Shown: positions 1-10,367, numbered from the stretch's first letter. The stretch: DNA of 64,000 nucleotides from an uncultured Bacteroides sp. (GCF_963678425.1 NZ_OY782857.1:35001-99000); one strand, 5' to 3'. A program made the numbers and translations. The notes: generated by a model from the sequence alone, not told the origin.

Positions 1-580
1 CACGAAGCTGCTCCGACCGCTTGTAAGCGCATGGTTTCAGGGACTATTTCACTCTTCTATTCGAAGTTCTTTTCACCTTTCCTTCACAGTACTGGTTCAC
101 TATCGGTCTCTCGGGAGTATTTAGCCTTACCGGATGGTCCCGGCAGTTTCACGCAGAATTCCTCGTGCTCCGCGCTACTCAGGATACCACTACAGTATAT
201 ATTGGATTCATGTACGCAACTATCATGCTCTATGGTGACACTTTCCAGAGTCTTCCATTCTCCAATATAAGTCCGATATCGTGGTCCTACAACCCCATAT
301 ATGCCGTAACATACATGGTTTGGGCTAATCCGTGTTCGCTCGCCACTACTTACGGAATCATTTTTTATTTTCTTCTCCTACAGGTACTAAGATGTTTCAG
401 TTCCCTGCGTTCGCCTCCATCATAAGATGGATAATATCCCTTCAGGATATTGGGTTGTCCCATTCGGAAATCTTCGGATTAAAGGCTATTTGCACCTACC
501 CGAAGCTTATCGCAGCTTATCACGTCCTTCATCGCCTCCGAGAGCCAAGGCATCCGCCATGCGCCCTTGCTTACTTTCTT
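1..580 (-). rRNA. 23S ribosomal RNA, 5' part (cut by window edge)
   Basis: The reverse complement from about 580 downwards starts with the conserved Bacteroidetes 23S 5' end (AGTAAGCAAGGGCGCATGGC) and continues into domain I. The gene runs off the left edge, so only about a fifth is present and 5S is not seen. The exact 5' base is uncertain by about 10 nt. It is the third unit of the operon after 16S, tRNA-Ile and tRNA-Ala. Short reading frames across it are chance. Confidence 0.93.
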
Positions 581-728
581 CCATACTATACAATCTTATT
601 CGTTTACACGTTTTCAATTGCAATATGGTTCGATATATATTTTAAAGCTCTTTTCATCACTGAAAATTACTTCTTTATTTGCTTTTGTACATTATGTCAA
701 AGATCGTTTTCAAGCCTTAGCTTGATCG

Positions 729-802
729 TGGAGAATAACGGATTCGAACCGTTGACCCCCTGCGTGCAAGGCAGGTGCTCTAGCCAGCTGAGCTAATCCC
801 CC
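729..802 (-). tRNA. tRNA-Ala (anticodon TGC)
   Basis: The reverse complement folds as a 74-nt cloverleaf: acceptor GGGGGAT/ATTCTCC, D-arm AGCTCAGCTGG, anticodon stem-loop CTGCCTTGCACGCAG with anticodon TGC, and T-arm GGTTCGAATCC. CCA is not encoded. It lies in the 16S-23S spacer, the usual place for tRNA-Ala in rrn operons. Confidence 0.97.
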
Positions 803-866
803 GTGAAATTATTATGAAGCGTTTTTCTTTGGAATTGGTTAATCCATTAAGCTCCTTTTTTTCGCG

Positions 867-940
867 TAGTCCCAGGCAGAGTTGAACTGCCGACCTCTAC
901 ATTATCAGTGTAGCGCTCTAACCAACTGAGCTATAGGACT
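867..940 (-). tRNA. tRNA-Ile (anticodon GAT)
   Basis: The reverse complement folds as a 74-nt cloverleaf with D-arm AGCTCAGTTGG, anticodon loop CTGATAA (anticodon GAT) and T-arm CAGTTCAACTCTG. CCA is not encoded. It is 64 nt upstream of tRNA-Ala in transcript order, giving the standard 16S-Ile-Ala-23S order. Confidence 0.97.
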
Positions 941-1060
941 GTCGTTCAAAACCTCTTACCTTTCGGCTCGGCTTCTTTCTAATCTCTTTTTTTTTATATT
1001 TTGAATAAACAATAAACAGTAGCACAAAGTAAAATCCGAACCTAAGAACGAAATCACTCC

Positions 1061-2586
<1,526 letters not shown>

Positions 2587-2796
2587 AAGTTTCATTTTAA
2601 TTCTGTTCAGGATTCCGTTCTTATTTTTCTTGTTTCTTCAACTACTTAATCACTTAAGTCGTTGTTGACGGTTCGAAATTTATTACTCTGTAAGTATGCC
2701 AAAGCACACCAACAAGAGCTCTTGTACTACTTGTATTGTTTATATCTAAATCTTATTCAAAGAACGATTTTGTTTTTGCTTTTTGTAAAGCGGATG

Positions 2797-2828
2797 CAAA
2801 GGTAGAACTTCTAATTCTTATATCCAAA
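2797..2828 (-). promoter_or_regulatory. rrn promoter P1 (proximal)
   Basis: On the minus strand the -7 box is TACCTTTG (2797-2804), a match to TAnnTTTG. The -33 element TTTG (2825-2828) lies 20 bp upstream, the spacing of the Bacteroidetes primary sigma factor. Transcription would start about 200 nt before mature 16S. The sequence after the box (GCATCCGCTTT) is nearly repeated at P2. Confidence 0.7.
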
Positions 2829-2936
2829 TGTTTTCTGAATTATTTTTTTTAATTGTTTCTTCAGGACTCTCTGAAAATGCCACCCATCTTTTCAATATGT
2901 CAAAACGTTAATGCCTTGTCTCTTACAAAGCGGGTG

Positions 2937-2944
2937 CAAAAGTA
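2937..2944 (-). promoter_or_regulatory. rrn promoter P2 (distal), -7 box
   Basis: The minus strand carries TACTTTTG followed by GCACCCGCTTTGTAAGA, closely matching the P1 box and its downstream GCATCCGCTTTACAAAA. The shared start region suggests a duplicated rRNA promoter 140 bp upstream of P1. A clear -33 TTTG at standard distance is not seen; the nearest ATTG is only about 15 bp away. Confidence 0.5.
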
Positions 2945-3110
2945 CTCGATTCAACTATACAATCCTAATATATCTGACTCTTTTATTGAATAAAAATGGA
3001 ATTAATTTGTAACTAGCTGATTACTATGTATGTTACAAAGCGTGTTTTTAAAATTCTAAATTATAAGAATTCAAACGTCATACATTATCTATTTACGCGC
3101 ACGTAAGAGG

Positions 3111-3118
3111 CAAATATA
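3111..3118 (-). promoter_or_regulatory. possible third rrn promoter, -7 box
   Basis: TATATTTG on the minus strand fits TAnnTTTG, but no good -33 element is visible. A further copy of the ACAAAGCG(T/G)GT motif found near P1 and P2 occurs at about 3033-3045 without a -7 box. This is a weak call. Confidence 0.25.
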
Positions 3119-3390
3119 AATTAAATTTAGGAGAAAAAAAGGCTTGATAAAGGGATTATGCTCAAATTCTATATCACAAGCTCGAGTTAAAAGGGCTTAT
3201 TGAGGATATTAAGTCCTATGTTTGAATATAGTCTCCCCTGAATAACTCAGATTCGACAGATTTCTATTGTAAGTTGCCCTTCAATAGAAATTTTGTATTT
3301 TCACAATGAGCCACAAAAGAACTCTCATTGCTTTTAAAAGATAAAAAGAAGAAAAGTATTTCTTCTTTCCGCATAAAGAATTATTTTTAG
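3119..3390. other. intergenic, AT-rich, no gene seen
   Basis: About 270 bp between the rrn promoter region and the transposon cluster. Both strands have frequent stops and there is no recognisable RNA. A short imperfect inverted repeat (ATTTCTATTG / CAATAGAAAT, around 3260-3292) is the only structure noted. Confidence 0.5.
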
Positions 3391-3410
3391 TTACCACACT
3401 TTAAATAATT

Positions 3411-3638
3411 ATGTATTTAACGGATTTAGAAGAAACACAGTGGCAAGTTATTAAGAAAATCTTGAAACCACAAGAGAGAAAGCGAAAATATGATTTACGT
3501 AAAATATGGAATGCCATATTTTATGTTGTAAAAACCGGTTGTCAGTGGCGTATGTTGCCTTCAGATCTTCCCTCCTGGGAATTGATATACTATTATTATC
3601 ACAAATGGTCATCTCTTGGTGAATTTAATCTATTACTC
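3411..3638 (+). pseudogene. IS5-family transposase, N-terminal fragment (76 codons)
   Basis: Starts MYLTDLEETQWQVIKKIL and continues with GCQWRMLPSDLPSW, the typical N-terminal DUF4096 region of IS5-group transposases. The frame then enters an IS4-family element after GEFNLLL and stops at 3725 in foreign sequence. Joining base 3638 directly to 4962 (removing the insert and one target copy) restores the frame as GEFNLLLNKLREKV. The ancestral protein would be about 251 aa. Confidence 0.85.
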
Positions 3639-4953
3639 CACTGCTGTCCCGTTAAAGACGGGCTGATATCTCTGCAGCCTTTTATTTATCGGACCTACAG
3701 ACGTTTTTGTTTTTTTTCGATTTGAAATTATAGCTTTGCGAACCGGAACAAATCCATTCGCAAACCATGAATACAGGAAAAACAGTATTTGCACAACTTA
3801 TGTCATTTATACCAGAATACGAACTAAAGAAATGTATTGACAGGTATCAAGGAGATTACCGAGTCAGAAACTTCACTTGCCGTGAACACTTCAATGTGAT
3901 GAGCTTTGCTCAACTCACTGGCAGGGAAAGCCTTCGTGACATCGAATCATGTCTTATTGCTTTTTCCTCTAAGCTTTATCATTCGGGAATAAAGAATCCA
4001 GTAGCTAGAAACACATTAGCAAAAGCTAATGAGAATAGAGACTGGCGAATTTATGCCGACTTTGCTCAAATTCTTATCAAGAACGCACGTTCCTTGTATT
4101 TCAAGGACAACGACTTCAGACTAGATATGGACAACATGATTTACGCCTTTGATAGTAGTACCATAAACCTATGCTTAAGTCTGTTTCCATGGGCTAAGTT
4201 TCATCATCAGAAAGGAGCTTTTAAGATGCATACATTACTTGACCTTAGAGGGTCAATCCCTGTATTTATCCATCTAACTAATGGCTCAGTTCATGATGTA
4301 AATGCCTTGGATTCCTTACTGATAGAACCTGCTGCCTTTTATTTGATGGATAAGGGCTATGTAGACTTTTACAGATTATTCAACCTTATCCATGTAAAAA
4401 GAGCCTTCTTTGTAACCAGAGCTAAAGACAACATGGCTTACCAAGTTGAAGATAACTTTGAAGTGTACAAATATGCAGGTCTAATAAGTGATCAATCCAT
4501 CAGGTTAGCTGGTGTAAAGTCATCCAAACGATATCCTGATAATATCAGATTAGTAGTCTATGAGGACTATGCAACTAACAATGTTTATCACTTCCTAACC
4601 AATAACTTTGAATTGTCCGTTTTGACAATAGCAGAGTTATATCGGGAACGATGGAAGGTGGAGTTGTTCTTTAAATGGATCAAACAACACCTTCACATTA
4701 AGACTTTCTATGGAACAACAAGTAATGCTGTATACTGCCAAATATGGATTGCTATATGCACTTACTTATTACTTGCAATTGCAAAGAAAAGCCTTGGGGT
4801 AAAAGAAAATCTTTACATATTTTCCCAGACAATAGGGCTAACTCTATTCGAGAGAGAATCTATAAATGATTTATTTAACAATAATACTAACTTAAAAATG
4901 CAGTCCGATGATAACCAATTATCACTTTGGGAATCTTAACGGGACAGCAGTGA
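3639..4953 (+). mobile_element. IS4-family insertion sequence inside the IS5-family copy
   Basis: About 1315 bp. The terminal inverted repeats begin CACTGCTGTCCCGTTAA at the left and the same sequence, inverted, at the right (about 4936-4952). The target copy TATTACTC flanks it at 3631-3638 and 4954-4961; a ninth base differs (C/A), so the duplication is 8 bp exact or 9 bp with one mismatch. Removing the element and one target copy restores the interrupted reading frame, which confirms the borders to about one base. Confidence 0.9.
3767..4939 (+). CDS. IS4-family transposase (DUF4372 + DDE domain)
   Basis: 390 aa, intact. The N-terminal ~75 residues look like the DUF4372 domain of this IS4 subgroup, followed by the DDE transposase fold. 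Catalytic residues visible are D129 (YAFDSSTINL), D195 (YLMDKGYVDF) and E299 within the IS4 signature Y292-x2-R295-x3-E299-x6-K306. The stop codon overlaps the right inverted repeat, as is common in compact elements. A possible promoter (TTTG 3706-3709, TAGCTTTG 3731-3738, 21 bp apart) precedes it. The copy looks potentially active because neither the frame nor the ends are damaged. Confidence 0.93.
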   Translation: MNTGKTVFAQLMSFIPEYELKKCIDRYQGDYRVRNFTCREHFNVMSFAQLTGRESLRDIESCLIAFSSKLYHSGIKNPVARNTLAKANENRDWRIYADFAQILIKNARSLYFKDNDFRLDMDNMIYAFDSSTINLCLSLFPWAKFHHQKGAFKMHTLLDLRGSIPVFIHLTNGSVHDVNALDSLLIEPAAFYLMDKGYVDFYRLFNLIHVKRAFFVTRAKDNMAYQVEDNFEVYKYAGLISDQSIRLAGVKSSKRYPDNIRLVVYEDYATNNVYHFLTNNFELSVLTIAELYRERWKVELFFKWIKQHLHIKTFYGTTSNAVYCQIWIAICTYLLLAIAKKSLGVKENLYIFSQTIGLTLFERESINDLFNNNTNLKMQSDDNQLSLWES

Positions 4954-4961
4954 TATTACTC

Positions 4962-5489
4962 AATAAATTACGCGAGAAAGTACATGTTTCTATGGGGCAA
5001 AAAGCCGAAGCTAGTCTAGGAATAATGGATAGTCAAAGTGTACGTTGGGGAAACAACCGTTCCCTTAATGGAGTTGATGGTAATAAAAAAGTCAAAGGGA
5101 TTAAACGTCATGTGGTTGTTGACAAGAATGGTTTCCTGATCGCTGTTATGGTAACAATTGCATGTGTGCATGATAGCAAAGCAGCTTATCTGCTTGCCCG
5201 ATATCTGAAAGAATTATGCTGTAATATAAAAGTAATTCTTGCTGATGCAGGTTATCGTGGAGAAGTATCGGAGAAAATAAAGAATACTTTTGGATATTTG
5301 CTGGATATTATAGTCAGCGGAGACAAAGTAAATGGCTTTAAACCAATTAAAAAGAGATGGATTGTTGAAAGAACTTTTTCTTAGTTTGACAACTATAGAA
5401 GGCTCTGCCGAAACTATGAATTTACATTCGATTCAGCAGAGGAAATGGTTAAACTGGCAAACATCAGAATGCTGTTGAATAAAATTTAA
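4962..5489 (+). pseudogene. IS5-family transposase, C-terminal fragment with amber codon
   Basis: Continues the fragment ending at 3638 and encodes the catalytic half: D in GIMDSQSVRW, D in LADAGYRGE and E in RWIVERTFS. At 5382-5384 a TAG interrupts the frame exactly where the family has Trp (ERTFSW-FDNYRRL); translation would otherwise continue to TAA at 5487-5489. A single TGG to TAG change explains it. An ATG-started frame from 4908 exists only because IS4-end sequence is read by chance, so it is not a real start. Confidence 0.85.
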
Positions 5490-5547
5490 ACAGGCTCTTA
5501 AATAATCAAGAATTTTGTGATAAATAAGCGTGATATCTATATTAAAT

Positions 5548-6977
5548 TATTGCTGTCCGGTAAAACTTTTTAGATCAACAAAATAAAGGGCTGAGTTCTT
5601 AGATGAATTCAGCCCCAATTGTCTATATTCGTTTCGACCAAAAAATCCTTATAGACATGGGCAAAAGTATAAATTTTACCGGACAGCCGGTTCTATCACA
5701 GCTATTAAAATTCATCGATAAGCAAAAAATCTTAGATTTAAGCCAGAAAATGGGTTGTGAACGTTATGTCAAGAGCTTTGATGGCTATACTCATCTTGTG
5801 GTTATGCTTTTTGGTGTGCTCAAACACTTTGATTCCTTACGCGAACTGGAGATTGGGATGTTTGCGGAAGCAAATAAGCTGCAACACCTTGGAATCGATT
5901 ACATATGGTTAGGCGTAGTACTCTGGCAGAAGCAAATAAAAGACGGTCTCAGGAGTTTTTTGCCAACGTCTATTCTATGCTGTTGGAACAATATGGGCCT
6001 TTTTTAGCGGACAGCCGCTCACGGAAAGAACAGAAAGATTGGGAACGACTGCTTTTTATGATGGATTCTACGACAATCAGCCTGTTTGACAATATTCTTA
6101 AGGGCGTTGGTCGTCATCCAAAAAGCGGAAAGAAGAAAGGCGGTCTGAAAGTCCACACGGTAATGCGCTATGTAGTAGGTGTCCCTATGGTTGTTCAACT
6201 GACATCCGCAGCCAAACACGACCATTATCTGCTCAAAGAGGTTCATTTGCCTCAAAATGCCACTCTTGCTATGGATCGTGCCTATATTGACTATGCACAA
6301 TTCCAACGATTGACAGAAGAGGGTGTCTGCTATGTTACAAAAATGAAGAAGAGCCTGATATACAAAGTGTTGAAATCCACCACTTATGTCAATTCTAAAG
6401 GTTTGGTAACGCATACCGACCAGCATATCATCTTTGAAAAAGGAGACTTGCGACATACTTCCAGGCGAGTAGAGTTATGGAGCAAGAATAAAAAGAAATC
6501 CGCGGTATTGCTAACCAATAATTTCGAACTATCTGTTGAGGATATTGAAGAAATTTACAAGCGGAGATGGGCTATTGAAACGTTATACAAACAGCTCAAA
6601 CAGAACTTTCCGCTACATTTCTTCTATGGTGAGAGTGTCAATGCCATAGAAGTGCAAACATGGGTAGTTCTCATTGCTAATTTACTGTGTACAATCATGC
6701 AACATAAACTTAAAAGACACTGTTCTTTCTCTAATTTAGTTACCATGGCTAGACTTATGCTAATGTATTATGTCGATTTTATAGCTTTTCTTGAAAAACC
6801 CGAAAAGGATTGGGAATATATTCTTCAGAAAGCCAATTATGAGCCTCCAAATGTTGACCCCGCATTAGAATTTGTTTTTGATTAGGGGCTTACTTTAAAA
6901 AAAACATTCCGAACCACCATTTTATAGGCGATTCGGATGGTTCTTTATGCATTTTAGAGTTTTACCGGACAGCAATA
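5548..6977 (+). mobile_element. IS4-family insertion sequence, second copy, 9-bp target duplication
   Basis: 1430 bp with perfect 20-bp terminal inverted repeats TATTGCTGTCCGGTAAAACT (5548-5567 and, inverted, 6958-6977). Exact 9-bp target duplications ATATTAAAT lie at 5539-5547 and 6978-6986. Its ends resemble those of the element at 3639-4953 (shared TGCTGTCC core), so both belong to one IS4 subgroup, but the transposases are clearly different. A palindromic segment (GGGCTGAGTTC...GAATTCAGCCC, about 5590-5616) just inside the left end may insulate the transposase from outside transcription. Confidence 0.95.
5603..6885 (+). pseudogene. IS4-family transposase, frameshifted
   Basis: Two overlapping frames (5603-6007 and 5905-6885) together encode one transposase of about 425 aa. 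The family sequence LGIDY-MVRRSTLAEANKRRS is interrupted near 5898-5905: the first frame reads DYIWLGVVLW while the second carries MVRRSTLAEANKRRSQEFF. An extra AT dinucleotide in gattacATatggtt explains it. Catalytic Asp (FMMDSTTIS; LAMDRAYIDY) and the YKRRWAIE...K signature (Y-x2-R-x3-E-x6-K) are in the second frame. Programmed frameshifting is not expected in this family and no slippery run is present, so decay is likely, though a sequencing error is possible. Confidence 0.85.
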
Positions 6978-7039
6978 ATATTAAATAAACAAATAGGAGA
7001 ATCAGCAAGAATACATTAATAAAAGAAACTTTCAATCTC

Positions 7040-7066
7040 TTTATCTTTGCTAATTGCAAAGATAAA
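7040..7066. repeat. perfect 11-bp inverted repeat built from two -7 boxes
   Basis: TTTATCTTTGC (7040-7050), five-base loop TAATT, then GCAAAGATAAA (7056-7066). Each arm contains TATCTTTG, a consensus Bacteroidetes -7 box, so the repeat reads as two promoters facing each other, or as a dyad for a DNA-binding protein. It lies 265 bp upstream of dnaG. No run of T follows on either strand, so a terminator is less likely. Confidence 0.7.
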
Positions 7067-7275
7067 ATAAAGAATTAAGTTAAAATTTGTATTGAGGAAG
7101 AGAAAATAACTGCTGTGGCATAAAGTAGTATAATGTGGATTCTCAATTTAAAACGCACAAGTTATACAACGATAACGCTTTTAATCTGTTTTTATAAGGA
7201 TAAACATTCAAACATACTCCTATCTTCAAACAATAACAATAAAAATTAAGTCGTTAATCAATAAATATTAAGAAG

Positions 7276-7306
7276 CTTGTTTTGAAAGATAGTTTTCGTA
7301 ATTTTG
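7276..7306 (+). promoter_or_regulatory. dnaG promoter
   Basis: TAATTTTG at 7299-7306 fits the TAnnTTTG -7 box, and CTTG at 7276-7279 fits -33 with a 19-bp spacer. The predicted transcript would start about 10-15 nt before the ATG at 7331. This supports that start over the earlier in-frame ATG at 7304, which falls inside the -7 box. Confidence 0.65.
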
Positions 7307-7330
7307 CAGATAGTTCCAGAAAAATGTAGA

Positions 7331-9310
7331 ATGATAGATCAAGCCACTATAGATAGAATATTAGATGCGACACAAATAGTTGATGTAGTATCTGAGTTTG
7401 TTACGTTACGTAAACGAGGCGTAAACTACGTGGGACTCTGTCCATTTCATAATGAAAAGACCCCCTCATTCAGCGTTTCCCCCACAAAAGGATTATGCAA
7501 ATGCTTCAGCTGTGGCAAAGGTGGAAATGCTGTACATTTTATCATGGAGCACGAACAGCTTTCATACTATGAAGCATTAAAATATCTTGCAAAGAAATAC
7601 AACATTGAAATAAAAGAAAGGGAGCTAAGCAACGAAGAGAAACAAGCACAAAACAATCGCGAAAGCATGTTCATCGTTAACAGCTTTGCACGTAATTATT
7701 TCCAGGATATTCTAATAAATCATATAGATGGAAAGTCTATAGGCATGGCTTACTTCAGACAAAGAGGATTTCGTGATGATACAATAAAAAAATTCCAACT
7801 TGGATTCAGCACAGACGCACGTGATGCACTAGCACAAGAAGGACAAAAAAAAGGATACAGAAAAGACTTTTTGTTAAAAACAGGTTTGTGTTATGAACGG
7901 GATGACCATTCACTAAGTGATCGTTTCAGAGGCAGAGTTATATTTCCTGTACACACACTCTCTGGAAAGGTTGTAGCTTTTGGCGGACGTATTCTAAATG
8001 CGGATAAAAAGATCGCCAAATATGTGAATTCACCTGAATCTGAAATATATCACAAAAGTAATGAACTCTATGGCATTTATTTTGCTAAGCAAGCCATTGT
8101 AAAACAAGACCGGTGTTTCTTAGTAGAAGGTTATACTGATGTTATCTCTATGCACCAATCCGGTGTGGAAAACGTTGTTGCCTCTTCGGGAACCTCTTTA
8201 ACCTCAGGTCAGATTAGATTAATCCACCGCTTTACTAATAATATCACAGTCATTTATGATGGAGATATGGCCGGAATCAAGGCATCGATACGTGGTATTG
8301 ATATGTTATTAGAAGAGGGTATGAGCATTAAAGTTGTCTTATTACCCGACGGCGATGACCCTGATTCATTTGCACGCAAGCATAATGCAACCGATTTTCA
8401 GGCTTATATTACTGCAAATGAAGTTGATTTTATCCGGTTTAAGGCTAATTTACTGATCGATGAAGCTGGGAAAGACCCTATGAAACGTGCCGAGTTAATA
8501 GCAGATATCGTTAAAAGTATATCTGTTATTCCAGAAGCCATTGTCAGATCAGTATATATCCGGGAATGTAGCCAGCTATTAAGAATTGAAGAGAAATTAC
8601 TCCAGATTGAAATGGGGAAATTAATTGAAAAGCAAAATGAAAAGACAAACAAGTCAGCTTACAATGACGTCCCCCCCGCCTATATTCCAGAAGATGTAGT
8701 TCCAGAAGAAGTATATCAGTCTTTTATTCCTGAAGAAGGCAAAGAAGGAAGCGAATTTTATGAATACGAGCGTCTTATTATGAGCGCACTTGTAAGATAC
8801 GGCGAGAAAATTATGTGTAATATGACAACCGAAGAAGGAAAAGAAGTCCCTGTTACTGTCATCGAATATGTTACCAACGACTTAAAACAAGACGAACTGA
8901 ATTTTCATAATCCACTCCATCGAAAGATTCTTTCTGAAGCAGGAATGCATTTAAAAGATAATAATTTTATCTGCGAGAGGTATTTTATTGCACATCCAGA
9001 TCCATTTATCAGCAAGTTAGCAGCAGAACTTTCGAGTGACCGCGACCAACTAAGTAAATATCACACCAAAGGGCAACATATTGTAACAGATGATGAACGA
9101 TTACACGAATTAGTGCCTTCTCTTATGACAAGTTTTAAGAATGCCATTATTGAGGAGGAACTAAAACACATAATGTATGCACTTCAAGATCCTGAGAATA
9201 GCAAATCTGAAGAAAAATATACGGCCATAATAAAACGCTATATGAATGTACAAAGAATACGTGATATAATGGCCAAAAGACTTGGCGATAGAGTCGTTCT
9301 AAGAAAATAA
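7331..9310 (+). CDS. dnaG: DNA primase
   Basis: Synthesises RNA primers for replication. 659 aa from ATG 7331 (MIDQATIDRILDATQ, the conserved family start). The CHC2 zinc-binding domain has C37, H40, C58 and C61 (CPFH ... CFSC). The catalytic core follows, with the TOPRIM motifs VEGYTD (about residues 269-274) and DGDMAG (about 313-318). The C-terminal ~200 residues form the less conserved helicase-interaction region. It is a single plus-strand gene between the transposon cluster and convergent folE, only 4 bp from the folE stop, with no terminator visible between them. Confidence 0.97.
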   Translation: MIDQATIDRILDATQIVDVVSEFVTLRKRGVNYVGLCPFHNEKTPSFSVSPTKGLCKCFSCGKGGNAVHFIMEHEQLSYYEALKYLAKKYNIEIKERELSNEEKQAQNNRESMFIVNSFARNYFQDILINHIDGKSIGMAYFRQRGFRDDTIKKFQLGFSTDARDALAQEGQKKGYRKDFLLKTGLCYERDDHSLSDRFRGRVIFPVHTLSGKVVAFGGRILNADKKIAKYVNSPESEIYHKSNELYGIYFAKQAIVKQDRCFLVEGYTDVISMHQSGVENVVASSGTSLTSGQIRLIHRFTNNITVIYDGDMAGIKASIRGIDMLLEEGMSIKVVLLPDGDDPDSFARKHNATDFQAYITANEVDFIRFKANLLIDEAGKDPMKRAELIADIVKSISVIPEAIVRSVYIRECSQLLRIEEKLLQIEMGKLIEKQNEKTNKSAYNDVPPAYIPEDVVPEEVYQSFIPEEGKEGSEFYEYERLIMSALVRYGEKIMCNMTTEEGKEVPVTVIEYVTNDLKQDELNFHNPLHRKILSEAGMHLKDNNFICERYFIAHPDPFISKLAAELSSDRDQLSKYHTKGQHIVTDDERLHELVPSLMTSFKNAIIEEELKHIMYALQDPENSKSEEKYTAIIKRYMNVQRIRDIMAKRLGDRVVLRK

Positions 9311-9314
9311 ATTC

Positions 9315-9899
9315 CTATTTATGAGCTATCAGATCCATGAACTCACTACGAGTTGTGGCATTCTTAAAGGCTCCTGAAAAATCTGATGTAGTAGTAATCG
9401 CATTTTGTTTTTCCACGCCACGCATTTGCATACACATATGCTTTGCTTCAACAACAACCATCACGCCTAAAGGATTCAGCGTATTCTGTATACACTCCTT
9501 TATTTGAAGAGTCATTCGTTCCTGTACCTGTAACCGATGAGAAAAGATATCCACCACACGAGCAATTTTACTCAATCCTGTAATATAACCGTTTGGAATA
9601 TAAGCAACATGAACTTTACCGTAAAAAGGAAGCATATGATGTTCACATAAAGAGAAGAAATCAATATCCTTGACTATCACCATTTGATTATAATCCTCTT
9701 TAAATTTTGCTGATCGAAGCACTTCATGTGGATCTTCTTCATACCCCCTGGTTAGTGTAAGCATGGCTTTAGCCACCCGTTCAGGAGTTTTCAGCAACCC
9801 CTCACGATTTACATCTTCTCCTATCAGCTCAAGTATCTTTTTATAGTTTTTCTTTAACTCTTCAATTTGAAGCATCAAAGCCTCTTCCTTGTTCATCAT
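9315..9899 (-). CDS. folE: GTP cyclohydrolase I
   Basis: Converts GTP to 7,8-dihydroneopterin triphosphate, the first step of folate synthesis. 194 aa. Zinc ligands are C85 and H88 in SLCEHHMLPF and C156 in HMCMQMRGV. GYITGLSKIARVVDIF and the Gln-rich RLQVQERMT segment are also standard. It starts right after the SPOR-protein stop (no gap), so it is the last gene of a minus-strand operon from about 13037. A start one codon later (second Met) is equally possible. Confidence 0.97.
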   Translation of the reverse strand: MMNKEEALMLQIEELKKNYKKILELIGEDVNREGLLKTPERVAKAMLTLTRGYEEDPHEVLRSAKFKEDYNQMVIVKDIDFFSLCEHHMLPFYGKVHVAYIPNGYITGLSKIARVVDIFSHRLQVQERMTLQIKECIQNTLNPLGVMVVVEAKHMCMQMRGVEKQNAITTTSDFSGAFKNATTRSEFMDLIAHK

Positions 9900-10367
9900 T
9901 TATAAAGGTATAATAATTTGTGTTTTGACAATAGAAATCTCATTAAAGACTCCGGCTTGTTTCATTTTTCTCATCATTGCATACGCCTCCTCTATTGTTT
10001 TATAATCCCCCACCTGACATAGCCAACGTGGTGATTTAAAAATTGTGTAGACCGGCAGTTCCGGAAAAAGAGTTTTCACCTGTTCTTCCATTTCATACGC
10101 AGCACTCTTGGAATCGCGAGAATCACTTCCGGCATAAATCTGAACTCGACAACCAGATTCCTTAAGAACTTTAGTCTCTCCTGCATTTCCCTTATTTGTA
10201 TACTTCCCACCTAGTAAAGCATCCAACCGTCTGTCCTGATGAATGATTACTGTACCACAACCAGTTTCATGCCGTTCCAAGCTTTTAATAATGTTATCCT
10301 GTGCCTGAATCTTCAAAGAGGCAAAGCTGCAACATAATAGCAGTAAACAAAAAAGATATGGCTTCAT
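9900..10367 (-). CDS. SPOR-domain secreted protein
   Basis: 155 aa. A signal peptide (residues 1 to about 22, MKPYLFCLLLLCCSFASLKIQAQ) is followed by a short linker and a SPOR domain from about residue 72 (CRVQIYAGSDSRDSKSAAYE) to 150. SPOR domains bind glycan strands lacking stem peptides, often at division sites, so a periplasmic or envelope role is likely. No catalytic motif is present. It lies between the TPI frame and folE on the same strand; the link to those genes is positional only. Confidence 0.8.
   Translation of the reverse strand: MKPYLFCLLLLCCSFASLKIQAQDNIIKSLERHETGCGTVIIHQDRRLDALLGGKYTNKGNAGETKVLKESGCRVQIYAGSDSRDSKSAAYEMEEQVKTLFPELPVYTIFKSPRWLCQVGDYKTIEEAYAMMRKMKQAGVFNEISIVKTQIIIPL

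Larger units (their letters stand above)
3391..5500 (+). mobile_element. IS5-family element, dead, split by an IS4-family insertion
   Basis: The element contains an IS5-type transposase in two pieces (3411-3638 and 4962-5489) separated by a complete IS4-family element. The right end is well marked by TTTAAACAGGCTC (5485-5497), the usual GAGCCTGTTTAA end of this group, followed by TTA. The left end is less certain: TTA at 3391-3393 followed by CCACACTTTAAAT could be the partner with a 3-bp TTA duplication, but only the TTTAAAT core matches. The transposase also has an internal stop, so the copy is inactive. Confidence 0.7.

Noticed and set aside
4908..5384. A separate 158-codon gene with its own ATG start
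   Set aside because: Its first codons come from the right end of the IS4 element; the remainder is the C-terminal part of the interrupted IS5 transposase.
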